Shown: positions 32,550-44,759, counted from the first letter of the stretch. The stretch is 64,000 nt of DNA from Linyphia triangularis (GCA_963978545.1 OZ021733.1:34949424-35013423), one strand, 5' to 3'. The notes: generated by a model from the letters alone, not told the origin. Program-made: numbers and translations.

Positions 32550-32696
32550 TTGTACTTTCTCTTTAGGATGGCCCATTGTCAAGATTTGCTGGATTTGTCT
32601 TCAGAAAGTGCTTCTGACAGTGAAGCAGAGCTTCTGCTGTGCTTTCAAAGCACAATTGCTGCATCTGAACAACTGCAAAAAGTAGCTTGGTATTAA
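32550..32696 (+). other. Short acidic open frame, exon-like, unidentified
   Basis: TTTCTCTTTAG precedes ATG at 32568, which opens 42 codons: MAHCQDLLDLSSESASDSEA, then LLLCFQSTIAASEQLQ. It is Ser/Glu/Asp-rich, GC-richer than its surroundings, and preceded by an acceptor-like site. It lies between two copies of the GGGTATTTGA terminus and may be a captured or transposon exon. No family is recognised. Confidence 0.3.
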
Positions 32697-32775
32697 AAAA
32701 TTAAACATTGATAAAATTATATTTGATTTATTTATTTATTGAATTTTTAAATTACAATCACATCAAATACCCTAT

Positions 32776-33821
32776 CGGATATCGACTCTTCAAATACTAG
32801 ATATTTAAATGTATGACTTACTTGAAAGCTAAACAAAATAATCATAATAAATTTAGTGAATTTAAACCTGTTTAATGAAATAACTAATGTCTATGTTTAT
32901 TTAAGTAATATTTATGGAATCTCATGGAGTTCATGTATTTACAAGTTGCTACTACAATAATTAAAACACTATTATAATTATTGACATGGTATAATGGACA
33001 TAAAGAAATATAATTTGATCTTTGTTTCATACTAACTGACCTTTTACAAAATATCATAAATAAAAAAAAAATGGATTATTGATAGAAAATAAATACCATA
33101 GTTTTTACTAAACAATCAGGGTGTTAAAGTTTATTGTACTTTTTTGTATCCCATTCCTCTATCACAGCTAATGATCCCATATTAATTCTATACCTTTTAA
33201 AACTATGTATTTCACCACATAGAGAAAGCAAATTAAAAGTGGTTGTTTTAGAGGCTTTTTTTTAATGTAAGTTAAAACAATTTTTTCTCTCTTAATAATC
33301 CCTTTGTAATCGCTGGCCAAGGGTGAGCTTCGTGTTTTGTAAATAGGTAAAAATCTGTTATATGGTGGCACTTGGTGATATCTGAACTTTTCCACAAAAT
33401 GTAAACAATGGCAAATTTTGAAGTTACAGCAAACCCAAAATAGCAAAAGCATGTGGTTCAAAATTAACTGGCAAACTCAAAGCAGTAGCAGAAAGTAAAA
33501 AAGTGAGAATTGAACCTGCTCCTCATAATTATGGATTTCGGAAGGTTAAGGTATTGTTACAATGCAAGCTATAATAAGATCAAGTGTTTTCGCTTTTGAT
33601 CTCTATTGCATTTGTATGAAAGACATGTATCCCAGGAAAAAATTAAAAACACTGGCGCAAGTTTAACAGTGAAAATTCAAAGGAATATAAGTTACAAATG
33701 TCGATTAAAAATAGTTTAATCAATTAAAATTTAATTTTAAGTAATTGAAAAGGGTTTAAATTTTATTAAACTTCTACATTAATTACAAAAGTTAACAAAT
33801 AATAAGAACATAAAATTTTTT
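32776..33821. other. Non-genic AT-rich stretch
   Basis: No gene is recognised. The 97-codon minus-strand frame at 33168-33461 looks like chance. Confidence 0.35.
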
Positions 33822-33995
33822 AGCCGACCAAACGGTATAATGGTTAGAGTGCTAGCTTCTAGACCGTGAGATTGCGGGTTCGAGTCCCATGTGGGTGTTT
33901 ATAAATGTATAATGGCTTATCTATTGACGAATGTTTCCATGCATTATAGCCCTCGTGTTGCTGACGGCGTCAGATAATCTGAAAACAACCAACCA
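33822..33995 (+). repeat. tRNA-derived SINE, near-complete
   Basis: A tRNA-like head (about 33823-33896) has an A-box-like TGGTTAGAGTG (33841-33851), an anticodon-arm-like GCTAGCTTCTAGACC, and a perfect B box GGTTCGAGTCC (33877-33887) with a GGG/CCC T-stem. The body then matches the truncated copy at 2985-3074 and ends AAACAACCAACCA. The B box is intact, so Pol III transcription is conceivable. The acceptor stem does not pair well, so it is not a functional tRNA gene. Confidence 0.75.
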
Positions 33996-34099
33996 TAAAA
34001 TTATTTATGTAATCGTAGAATGTTTTTAAAAGATTTCATTAAAGGATATTCCATTTATTAGAAAGAAAAAAAAACTAAAGCTTTTCTCATTTCCCCAAT

Positions 34100-34690
34100 A
34101 TTTATATTTTTGAGATCTTGCTAAAAACTCTTTATAAAGGGAGGCATGCATGCATTTCGCGCTCTAGAAAGAAGTGTGTTCTATTTCGATGGTCTTGTGG
34201 CTATTTAAACCTTAAAAAAATACCCCTTCCTATTTTGAAAAGTTGTTTGTAGCATATCACTCCTAAAATCACTTTTTTTAATCACTTGGTATTGCAAAAC
34301 TCCCTAGAAAGCTAGGTATGTGCGCACTTTGCACTTTAAAAAAGAAGTACTGCCTATTTCTGGCTAACATTTGTTGCATCTCGCCTTCCAAATAACTTTT
34401 TTGTAATCACTTGGCATTGTAAAATTCAATAAAAAGCAAGGTGTGAGTGCTTTACTCCCCAATAAGAAGAAGTATAAGCTATTTCGGTGGCTTTGCTGCC
34501 TTGCAAACCTAAAAAAATACCTCCAACTATTTCAGGCAAATGTTTGTGACATCTCACCTGCAAAACCACTTTTTTTTTATCAGTTGCTGTCGCGATACTT
34601 GGTAAAACCTACCCTTGAAAAAAAAATTTAGATTTACTTTAACTCGGATTTTGTAAACTATTTTGGTGGCTAAATGGGCAATGGTATCCC
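34100..34690. repeat. Diverged tandem repeats, about 120-180 bp, three to four units
   Basis: The landmarks TATTTCGATGGTCTTGTGGC (34185), TATTTCTGGC (34355), TATTTCGGTGGCTTTG (34478) and TATTTTGGTGGC (34661) recur. Between them AATCACTTGGTATTGCAAAA, AATCACTTGGCATTGTAAAA and ATCAGTTGCTG also recur, as do CCTAAAAAAATACC blocks. No protein frame persists through the units. Confidence 0.55.
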
Positions 34691-35849
34691 CCATGTCACA
34701 AACGCTAGAAAAAAATCATGTTTCAACACATCAATCTTACAATCCACACCTCAATTTTCCATCCATCCTCCCGGAAAGCGGTATGTCAATGTACATTAAA
34801 TAAGTGTGCATATATAGTAAAGGTTTCCCAAGTCGCAATCTAAATTAAAATTTCAAAATATAAAGCTTTTTATAAAGATAAATGTATTAAATTCGAAAAT
34901 AAGTTTTTATGTATTCTAAAAGTTCTACAGATCAGCTACAGCAATAAATTATTGTTCTATTTGTATGTGCTGGCAGTTCAACATAAGAAAACTCATACAT
35001 TTTAAAAGAATTGCCATTGTTAATATACATGGCATATTAGCTTTAAAACATGGTTTCTACATTCCCAGCTAAAAAATACGCACAAATAATTCAAATTTAT
35101 AGCATAACCAAAATAAAAATATTAGTTCTGTAACTGGTTTGAGCTTTCGACAAACAATCAACACTGAAATGAAGATAGACGAATAACTCAAACAGTTTGC
35201 CAAATTTATAACTATGTCATCGGCACCAAATAAAATTGAGTGCCTTTTATAAAAAAAAAAAAAAAAAATTGTGTTTGGTGTTAATCCCCAAGCAACAGTG
35301 ATTTTAACCAATCACTGGTCCGAAATATTGCGGTTGACGTCAAATGAACAAATCTTGCCAGTTTCCTTGGATTGGTGAATTGTCATTGCCACAACACATT
35401 TTGCCCTAAAAATAAGATACATTTTCTTTTTACTAAGATATACATTCTAATATTATTGTAATGTTATTCTTGGAAAGCTTTAATTACATTGTATTAGTGT
35501 GAAAGTTTAAATCTAAATTTTTAAACTATAGAACTTTCTTATTGCAAAATATTGTGTTTTTAACTCTCATTCCCTTGCAATTCAAAGTCAGGTATATTTA
35601 GAGGAATGAATAAAAATATATCAATTAAATTATACAATAAGGGAATGTTAAATTGCTAGAAAGGAATGCTTCATCATTGTAAATTATATTTCTAGTTTTC
35701 TTTCAGTTAAGTATTAAAATAATTTTTCATTCGTACTTACTTTACCTAATATTACTACTAGAGAATATTGTACTTTTATCATATTAGACTATATTATTTG
35801 GAAAAAAAATGAATTTTTTCATTTGAAAGGTATGCTTTTTATTTTATCA
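34691..35849. other. Non-genic AT-rich stretch
   Basis: No gene, RNA or repeat structure seen apart from an A run of about 18 (35252-35269). Confidence 0.4.
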
Positions 35850-35965
35850 AGTGTAAACATAAAACAATGCTAGAGGAATGAAAGTAAACATAAAACAATG
35901 CTAGGTTAATGAAAGTAAACATAAAACAATGCTAGAGGAATAAAAGTAAACATAAAACAATGTTT
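35850..35965. repeat. 31-bp minisatellite, about 3.8 copies
   Basis: AAAGTAAACATAAAACAATG plus CTAGAGGAATG is repeated head to tail at 35850, 35881, 35912 and 35943 with one to four changes per unit. The last copy is partial. Confidence 0.9.
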
Positions 35966-37837
35966 TACTAAAAAATTTATCTGTATAAAAATGTATTTAA
36001 TACAATAGATAATTTTTTTAATTTATTGCCCATTTATACAGTTGTATAACTTATTGATGTTCGGACTCCAGTGTGAATTCTGGGCCAAAGCGATTTATGA
36101 CAACCAATGATACAACATTATTTATTGACTTTTTGTTAACAAATCTTGTGCAGAATATTTACTGGTGTTGAAAGTCTTACCAAGTGTTCAGTTTTTGTTT
36201 CTATTTTTCTTCAAGGTACACACTTCTTATACAGCGTGTAAGAGGGCAGAAACTATACAGTGAAAGTAAGTATACATTTTAGACCTTTCGATCAATGATA
36301 AATAGAATTAAGATTTTGTTATTGAATGAATTTTAAATCTTGTGAAATTGTATAAATTGGCATTACAAAATGTATGGGTAATTTGTGTTTGTTAAATTTG
36401 TATTGTTACTCAATTTTGTTTTTATCATGTAACTTAGAAATAGTCGAACAATCTTAATTGTTCAGAACATGCTTTTAATGAACATCCTGTCCATAGTCAA
36501 AATAATGTCCTATTCCTCAAACAATTCAACAGACGACCTCGTTAATTTTCACACCTTCTCTACAACATTTTAATTTAAATAAATCATCTATATCTTATAA
36601 AAAAATTCTAGAGTCATTTTGCGCACTGGCTATCTTACTAGTCCTTTATTTTTCCCTCTAGCAACATTAAAATCCTTTGCAATTTCAAGAAAGTTGGGAC
36701 TGTTTCCATAAAGTAAATCTTTACTAAACTTTCAATGTTTAATACTTTTTATTTATTTATATTTTCTACACTGAAATACTTTCATTCAGGACTAAATATA
36801 TTTTTGTTAGCATTGCAAGGATTTAATTTTTTTTCTTGTGGTTTTGGGTAAAATGACACATGAAGTAACAAGTTAACAGTAAACTTGCATTCAAGATTCC
36901 CTAATTCTTTTTTCATGCTTTAAAATTGTAATTTTCTTGCTAGAAGAATGTATACATAGCATATACATAACTCTATATCAATTTCAACTATCTTCCCATG
37001 CTTTACCTTGTTAATTGAAAATTGTTCATGAACACTTACATAAAATATACCACTTATTCTGTGTACTAGATCATGTGTTAGTAGCCTGAAAAATATAGTA
37101 AAAATGTAATTATCTTCTGCAACACATTGAGAAGATTTTTAATAGTAAAGCATGGTAATGAGATTGTTTGACCACTATGATCAATACAAGTTCAGTTCAT
37201 CTCAAAAGAATTTTTGTAGGATTGTCCAAGTTTTGAGGTGTAGAAATGCAAAAAGAGAAAATAAATTATTTGCTTTAATGATGCCACAGACGTGTGTTTT
37301 TTTCCTTCTAACTCTTGTATCTATGTGAAAGCTAAAATCTTAGCCGCTTCAAAGACCAGTTTTACTTCTTCAAAGACCATTGCTGCTTTAGTCATTCAAA
37401 AGAGTTATTTCCTAAATGTTCTATCTGTAGATCGAATAATTTGCTATGCTTTTCAACATATTATTGCTTGCTTAGTTCTCATCATTTTCCTTCCCTGTTC
37501 TTGAAGTAATTTAAATAAATCATTAATTTATCATAATTCTTCAGTTTCTTATGCACCTTAGCGTCAGCATTTTTTGATCCTCGTGTTGCTCTAGTAAACG
37601 TAAAATTTCTTATTAATACCATGAGATTTGCAGTTGTTTCCATAAATTCAAGCTTTTCTAAGCATTCCATATAAATGCTTCATTAATTGTTCGATTTAAA
37701 AAAATTCTGGATTGCAATGCTTACTCTTACGAGCAGATATCAAGTTTAACAATACAAAGATTTAATTTAAGCTGGTAATTTTGAAGTAAAATGAATATAA
37801 AGTAACTTTTATGAAAATATTTAGTTAACATATTTGT
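35966..37837. other. Non-genic AT-rich stretch
   Basis: No gene is recognised. A short piece near 36065-36115 (CCAGTGTGAATTCTGGGCCA and on) resembles the interior of the foldback MITE at 27.85 kb. Confidence 0.35.
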
Positions 37838-38231
37838 CAGGGATGAGATTCTTCCGCCTTTTCGTGGATTTCCGCTTTTTTGCTTTTTATGTAAATTTTT
37901 CATCTTTTTTCGCCTGTTTGTCCTTGCTTTGACGATCCATGTTTTTTCCTATATGGACCAGTTTTTCCAGCGAAAAGCATACTTTTCCTCCTGTCTGTGC
38001 AAAAGGTTTTTCCTCTTCACTCCCCTTTTCTCATAGATTACGCTTGCATGGAAATTGGAATACACTTGGGCTGTGATTGGTTGTAAATAGTATTTTGCTT
38101 CTACAATTGGTTATTGAAGTCATGTGGCCACTTAGATAATTAGGGGTTTGGCCAATGCACACAGCCAACCAAAACAAATGTTGATAGAATACAAAGGGCT
38201 ACAATATCGCTCTTTGATGTAAAAACATTTA

Positions 38232-39259
38232 CAGTAGTACTTCGATATCTCGAACTTCGATATCGCGAAAAACTTGATATGTCAAAAAATAATTTTTTCC
38301 CTTGATATTGCATATTCATCTAATGTTAATTTCAATTCTTATGTTGAAGAGTTTTCACTCAAAACCTTGTTGTATCGAAAAAATTTCGAAGTAAGAAATG
38401 AAGTTTTCCAGAAAAATCGCCATTCAGTTATGTAGAAGCAAATAGTATAATCATTTATCAGAATCAGAACACACAATTCTTTTTCAAATAAAATACGCTC
38501 ATTTGAGAAACAGGTGTCCTTCACGAAGCATCATGCAAAACAAAACACTGTTCGAGTTATTTTTTGGCAGAAAATCAACTGCATTGTATCTAAAAATCTT
38601 CGATCAAAAAGCATTCGTCCTCAACAAACTCCACAAGTCAAAATTCGAACCAAGATCACAAGAACTCATTTTTATTGGTTATTCCAATGTAGCAAAAGCC
38701 TATCGTTTTTGGGATTCAAAATCGAGAAAAGTAATCGTTAGCTGTGATGTAAAGTTTATTGATGAATTTATTCCCCCTTGTGAAACCTCAGAAAAAGAGC
38801 TGCAATATTTTTTTTCTTTCCAAAAACCTTTGCCGGAAACAACAGAAATGGTTCCACCAAGTTTTAAATAGAAAAATTGGTTGAAGAACAATTTCAAAAG
38901 AGAAGTTGCCAGGCCACGATGCTGAACTTTTTTAAGTAACTAGTAGTGAATAAATTCATCCTTGTACATTTTATTTAATATGTACATTACTATAGTGTAA
39001 GTACTAACTCTTTTCAATTTCATGTACTCATTTATTATTTTCGACTAAAAATTAAAATTTCTGTATTTAGACTTTTTCAACTATAATTACATATTTATAC
39101 TTATTCTCATCTACCATGACTAATTTCTAGACAATTATTCAGTATATTAAATTTTTGACTGAATTGTTAAGTTTTGGTCACGACCTTGTTATCTCAAAAA
39201 CTCGCTATCTCAAAAATTTTTTAGTGTCGCTTCAACTTTGAGATATCAAGGTAATACTG
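38232..39259. mobile_element. pogo/Tigger-like element, 1028 bp, TA target duplication
   Basis: The left end CAGTAGTACTTCGATATCTC and the right end, on the other strand, CAGTATTACCTTGATATCTC are inverted repeats. TA flanks both sides (38230-38231 and 39260-39261). The target was itself palindromic (AAAACATTTAAATGTTTT), so the flanks look like an extended inverted repeat. There is no DDD transposase; in its place the middle holds a Ty1/Copia integrase fragment. Confidence 0.8.
38505..38871 (+). pseudogene. Ty1/Copia polyprotein fragment (integrase C-terminal region)
   Basis: An open frame of about 120 codons reads NRCPSRSIMQNKTLFELFFG, then KIFDQKAFVLNKLHKSKF, ELIFIGYSNVAKAYRFWD and KVIVSCDVKFIDE. 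This is the conserved end of the Copia integrase region (the TPFELWxGxKP, LKxFGxxAxV, GY, YR.W and SRDVxFxE pattern). The core catalytic triad and the reverse transcriptase are absent. It has no stop until 38869, so it decayed little since capture. The upstream edge is abrupt at about 38500, inside the pogo-like element. Confidence 0.85.
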
Positions 39260-39778
39260 TAAATGTTTTCTTATAAAGTATATAATCAGAAAAAACTAGT
39301 TTAATAGCTCATTTGCATTGCTTTCTTAATTAGAAATTTGAATTTATCGGAAATGTAGTTAATATAAATGTACAAAAGTTGTAGATCCAATCGCACAACA
39401 TGAATCTCGGTAACCGAAGCACGTTCTTTGTAAATATAATGCTTCGTTATTATTGAATTGTATTTTTGTTGGAAAGCATTATCTAACATTATTAAGTTAA
39501 ATAAAATGGTCAAGGATAGAACTGTGAATGGAACTGTCCTGAATGTTTAGAACTCTACAATAACTATATGAAATGCAAATTATATTGCTATAGTGTCACA
39601 TAATTTTATTCCACTTATTGTATAAAATTAGATTTCATATCATAAATCGAATAAATGTAACAAGACAAATTATTTTTAAAGGGCAGTTTTGCATTTTTGG
39701 CATTTCTATTATCGTTTGTTGATTTTTTTTTTTTTTTCTGGATGGTTTAGTGGTACGTGTGTGTATGGTGGGCGAGTT

Positions 39779-39895
39779 ATGCCCCGCAAACTTTACTTTG
39801 TGGCCGTATACGACAACAACGATGTCTTTTGCGTCAAGGTGAAGGAGGATTCCCTAACCTCCTTCACGTATGATGACGTCCTGCAGAACGGATAA
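39779..39895 (+). CDS. Small GC-rich ORF, hypothetical (38 aa)
   Basis: ATG at 39779 opens MPRKLYFVAVYDNNDVFCV, then KVKEDSLTSFTYDDVLQNG, then TAA. Codon use is markedly GC-richer at third positions than anything nearby (GTG GCC GTA TAC GAC AAC AAC). This suggests a coding exon captured by the surrounding hAT-like element or the last exon of a lost gene. A TTTTTCTGG..TTTAG stretch before it could serve as an acceptor. I do not recognise the protein. Confidence 0.35.
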   Translation: MPRKLYFVAVYDNNDVFCVKVKEDSLTSFTYDDVLQNG

Positions 39896-40312
39896 TTGCC
39901 AATCAATCCCTATGTTATGTCAAATCCCAGCACTTTTACAGTAAAATACACAGATTTTATTGTTTTATGCACCTTTTAAATGAGTCAATTTCATGTGAAG
40001 TTTGTGTGGATGGCATTTTCCTGATCTTTTTTTATAACTGAAATTTGTAGAATACTAGAGTACCATGTTTTGAAAACAATATTTGACACATGTTGATTTC
40101 TTCCTTAATATTTAAAATGTAATTATTATATTGTATAAGAAATTTATTGTTTCTTTAAAATTAGTAAGTCACATGCTTGTTTTTTGTCGAATATTTGGAT
40201 ATTGTACCTTCAGTGAGCTTTTTTGGATGTTCCTTCTGCATGCTTTTTTGACGAGTTTTTGGCGTTCATGTATGATTTTAGTCTTTTCGCTTTTTTGCTA
40301 ATCTCATCCCTG

Positions 40313-41158
40313 GAAAATAAAAAGGGCTGTAGCCAGTGGACATAAAATTTTAAGTATAAGTAGTATAATAATCAACAGTACGATGGCTACCTACACAGTT
40401 GCAGCACATGCAAACTTTAACGATGAACAAACTCTCTTGATCAATGAACATTTCCTTAAAACAGTTGGATAATTTAAAACAGTGTAAAAAAAATTTCATT
40501 TAATTTTGAACGCAGCAGTTCCTGTCTATTCTTGAAAAACATGTACTCTGAGTTCACAAGATACGCATGTGTAATTAGTAAGAAACAAGGTTTCTCTTTG
40601 ATTTTGATTTCTTCTGGTATTGTCTTGCTCATTCTAATGATATAGGTATTAAATAACTATAAAGCTAGCTACTTCAATGTATCTGACCTGTTAATTCTTT
40701 AAATGAAGCAAGTCAACAAAGCACAAGTAATCTAAAATTTTAGAATTTTGCTAAAATATTTTTTTAATGACTTTTTGCTAAAGAAAAATGTTTCTTGACT
40801 GACATCCTGGCCAAAAGTCTTTGTATACAATTATGTTTTCAAAATATACTCTATGTTAAAGACATGTTTTTTCAGTTGAATTATGTAATCTATTTCTTTG
40901 TGAATTTTAATGTGACTGTATAGAGGTACACGTTTGACTGAAAATGAAGTGTGATGTAGTGATATATTGATTGCACCCAAACCTCTACTTTTTAATCTTT
41001 ATTATTTCATTCATGTTTCAATTAAAACACTTTATATGGTTTGAGCATCAAGAAAATACACACATGAATTGCTTGCATATTTATTAAAAAACTACATTTA
41101 AAAGTCAATATACCAATATTAAAACTTAATGACGCTTATTTTTAGTGCAGTGATTATG
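40313..41158. other. Non-genic stretch left of the tandem array
   Basis: No gene or RNA is recognised. Homology to the array unit starts only at about 41159, so this is outside the array. Confidence 0.4.
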
Positions 41159-44051
41159 GCTATTAAAAAAAATTTTGCTGTTACTATAATTGATTCTGAA
41201 ATTTTATTTGATTGATCTGTATATTAATTAAAAATGACTTTGCTCTTTTAAACAACATGATCAGAGATGTATTATCGTGGATTCACCTGCACGAATATAA
41301 AAAGTACGACCCTAATGCAATTTTAATTTTTAATTATTTAAAACTGAAAAAATAAAAATAAAAAAATTTTGTCTTTACTACTACCTGATTAATCTTATTC
41401 TTTAAATAACTAGGTGGGTTTTTTTTCACTTGTTTTTTCCTTGCCTTCTATCTTATTTATAGGTTCTATTGAATTGCTTGAATTTTATGATGTATAACTG
41501 TTAAAATATAAAGTAATTTTCGAAAGAGCTTGAATTGTTTGTTCTAATAGGTATTCCGTTTAAGTTTGGTTATTAATTTATAGATTTTGAATTTTTTTTT
41601 CTCGAAATTTAAAATGATATTTTTAAAAAGATGAATTGAATTACTATTTTAGTCTCTCTTAAAATAAATGTTTACAACTTTTTTTCTTCCAATATGTGCT
41701 AAACTGGAGATTTTATAAATAACACCATCTGAACTCGAGATTGCTATTAACAAATAATCTAACAAAGAACATTAATTTCAATAAATCAATAAATCTTCCT
41801 TAATTTAGAAATTTTTTCCAAAGTCTCACATTACCAAGACTCTTTGCAGCTCTTGTGGTGTTTTTTTTTCTTCTTTTTTTTTTTTTTTCCCCATTTGAAT
41901 GTTATTCTAATTGTTGTATGGCCTTACTGAGCTCTTGGGCCAGAAAATTATGCTCACTAAAATTCTATTCTAAGCAAGGCCAAAAGGTAGCAGTTTGGTT
42001 TTGCATGTCAAAGGTGCCGGTTTCGAATCTGGGTATAGCCATAGAAGTTAATTGTGATTGAATATCCTGGTTCAGACTTTTGTTTAGTATTAATCAGTCG
42101 TTAGTGTGCTTAAAATTAACTTGTTGAGTGTACAAACCAACTAAACCTACACTATGAAAGTTGTGATTGTTGAAACCAATGATTGAAGTGTCATTGCCTT
42201 TAATGTAAAATGCTGAAAAACCTTCTTGAGTCCAAAAATTAGAAAATAATTAGCTCTTTAGCTAAAATATTTAGTCAATAAATTAGAATTATTTGATATT
42301 CCAAGATTAGTCTTCAAACAAAATGGGTAAACAAGTTGAAAGTTAAAAAGTATTTTTCAGTTGACTTGTTTGATATTAAATATTCAATATTTAAAGTTTG
42401 TAGTGATTTTTTAATGAAAAGTTTCCTAAGTATTTTAGATTAAACATCGAGACTGATGAATCTTTTTAAAAAATTTCATATTGCTAAAGAAAAACATGCG
42501 AGACATGCTATTTTTTTGCTTTACAAATTTTATACGCCACTTTAAACATTGATTGAGACTTCAAATCTACATCTTAATATCTGATTAATTTTTTTCTTTA
42601 TTAAAGGTATCCTTTATCTTCTGTTGTAAATGCTTTTGTTAAGCTTGAAATCAAACAAAAAGCACACATGAATGTATTGCACATTATTTAATAATTTTTT
42701 ATTTTTTTTAAATTCACTATACTTCTCTTATATTGCTGTTTTTATTTTTTAATGCAACTCATATTTTTAAAACGTTATTTATAGTTTTAAACTTCATCTA
42801 TTAGTTTCTAAATGTCATTCATTGTTTTGGAACTCAAATTTAACTGTTCATTTGTATATCTATAGCCTGAAAATACCAATTTCTTTATGTTTGTAGAATA
42901 AACGTCTACACACTCTTGAATTTCTGTTTGTTTCGAAACTGAATAAATGACTTTTTAATAAATTTAGCGAAACCTAGCATTGTATTTAGAAAATAGTGTG
43001 AATACATTTTAAGCACATGCTGTGTTATTCAATTATTTTGAAAAGAGTTTACATCAACATTGTACCTTTTAAAATGATTCAACATTGTACAAAATATTGT
43101 GTGCTGGATCTTATGATTTCTACTTGCCTTCTTTTAGGAATATTAATTTAAGTGAAGTTTATTTTTCAAATATTTCCAGAGTCAGTACTCACATTGGCTT
43201 TTTCTCCTATATTTGTTGTTCTTGTTCCACACACAAAAAATCGTATTTGGTATTAATAAAATTGCATTTGTTTAAACTGTAATATCGGTTCTACATTTTT
43301 AGAACCTAAACAATTATATTTTTCATTGAATTATCTATTTTCCTATTCATACTTGTAAAACTTGATTTCATTGAATTTGCAAGTAAAGAAGATATGCACA
43401 ATAATTACTTGCACACTCATAAATAATTTAATTTATAAGTCCTTATGGTTATTCTAATTGTTAATTCAGATTTATTATTTTTAAAGAAATTACATTCAAA
43501 TCTGATTTTATTAATTATTTTTTGTAATTTTAAAAAATAAGAAATGTTACAGGCTTTAGAAATCTAGAGGTTGATTGAATATAATTTTTAAATTGTTGGA
43601 GAAACTTGGTAATTTAAATAAAAAGTAGTCTAATTTACCCTTATCATTTTATTAGTTCAGTAGTTTGAACCTTGAAGTGACCATAGGTTAATATTTAAAT
43701 GTGTCTCCAGCCCCCTTTCTTTACACCCTTCTGTTTAGCAATTAATTGTTTACATATATTTATCTAGTTTACATGAAATTTACTTTCGTTGTTGCTTTCA
43801 TTCAGAAATTTTTTACAAAACTTTTGTTTCAATGCTCATAAAATGCTCAATCGTTTTTTTTTTTCTCTTTTTGGTTTTTTTCTTCTTTTTTTTTCCTATC
43901 TTGTACCTAAAAAAGTATTCCTTTTTTGTAAATGAACCTAAATTGTTCTCTAGACTCTAATTGTGGAACTGGCTGATGGTAGAAGTACAAAAGGGACATG
44001 GAAATTTTAGAATCCAGTTTAAGGTTTTGCCATTGTAAAGGTAATTTTATA
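41159..44051. repeat. Array unit 1 (left edge, diverged)
   Basis: The first about 950 bp differ from internal units at many sites, the rest at very few. It has TACGACCC, GATATTTTTAAA, AAATTTTTTCC and AAAAAATTTCAT where internal units have TATGACCC, GATCTTTTTAAA, AAATTATTTCC and AAAAAAATTCAT. Its B-box-like motif keeps the CpG (GGTTTCGAATCTGG). The homopolymer tract is short and lacks the GGTTTT insertion. Confidence 0.9.
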
Positions 44052-44759
44052 GGTATTAAAACAATTTTGCTGTTATAATTGATTCTGTAATTTTATTTGT
44101 TTGATCTGTATATTAATTGAAAATGACTTTGCTCTTTTATTCAACATAATCAGAGATGTATTTTCGTGGATTCACCTGCACGAATATAAAAAGTATGACC
44201 CTAATGCAATTTTAATTTTTAATTATTTTAAACTGAAAAAGTAGAAAGACAAAAATTTTGTCTCAAATACAACCTGATTAATCTTATTGTTTAAATAAGT
44301 AGGGTTTTTTTTCACTTGATTTTTGCTTGCCTTCCATCTTATTTATGGGTTCTATTGAATTGATTGAATTTTATGATATATAACTGTTAAAATATAAAGT
44401 AATTTTCAAAAAATCTTGAATTGTTTGTTGTTATCGGTATTCCGTTTATGTTTGGTTATTAATTTATAGTTTTTGAATTTTTTTTCTTGAAATTGAAAAT
44501 GATCTTTTTAAAAAGAGGAAATGAATTACTATTTTTTCTCGCTTAAAATTAATGTTTACCACTTTTTTTCTTCCAATATGTGCTAAACTAGAGATTTTAT
44601 AATTAACACTATCTAAACTCGAGATTGCTATTAACAAATAATCTAACAAAGAACATTAATTTCAATAAATCTTTAATTTAGAAATTATTTCCAAAGTCTC
44701 ATATTACCTTGACTCTTTGCAGTTCATGTATTTTATTTTTATTTTGCCATTAAAATGTT

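Larger units (their letters stand above)
37838..40312. mobile_element. hAT-like element (CAGGGATGAGATT ends), carrying nested insertions
   Basis: CAGGGATGAGATT (37838 on) and AATCTCATCCCTG (ending 40312) are perfect 13-bp inverted repeats of hAT style. Short repeats of GCTTTTTTGC/TTTTCGC kind follow at both ends. The immediate 8-bp flanks do not match, so the target duplication has decayed or the ends are offset. About 1.0 kb of its length is a later pogo-like insertion (38232-39259). A GC-rich mini-ORF at 39780 is the only coding-like piece of its own. No transposase is visible. Confidence 0.65.

Noticed and set aside
33822..33896. Functional tRNA gene
   Set aside because: A and B boxes are present but the acceptor stem does not pair and the sequence runs on into a SINE body shared with another locus.
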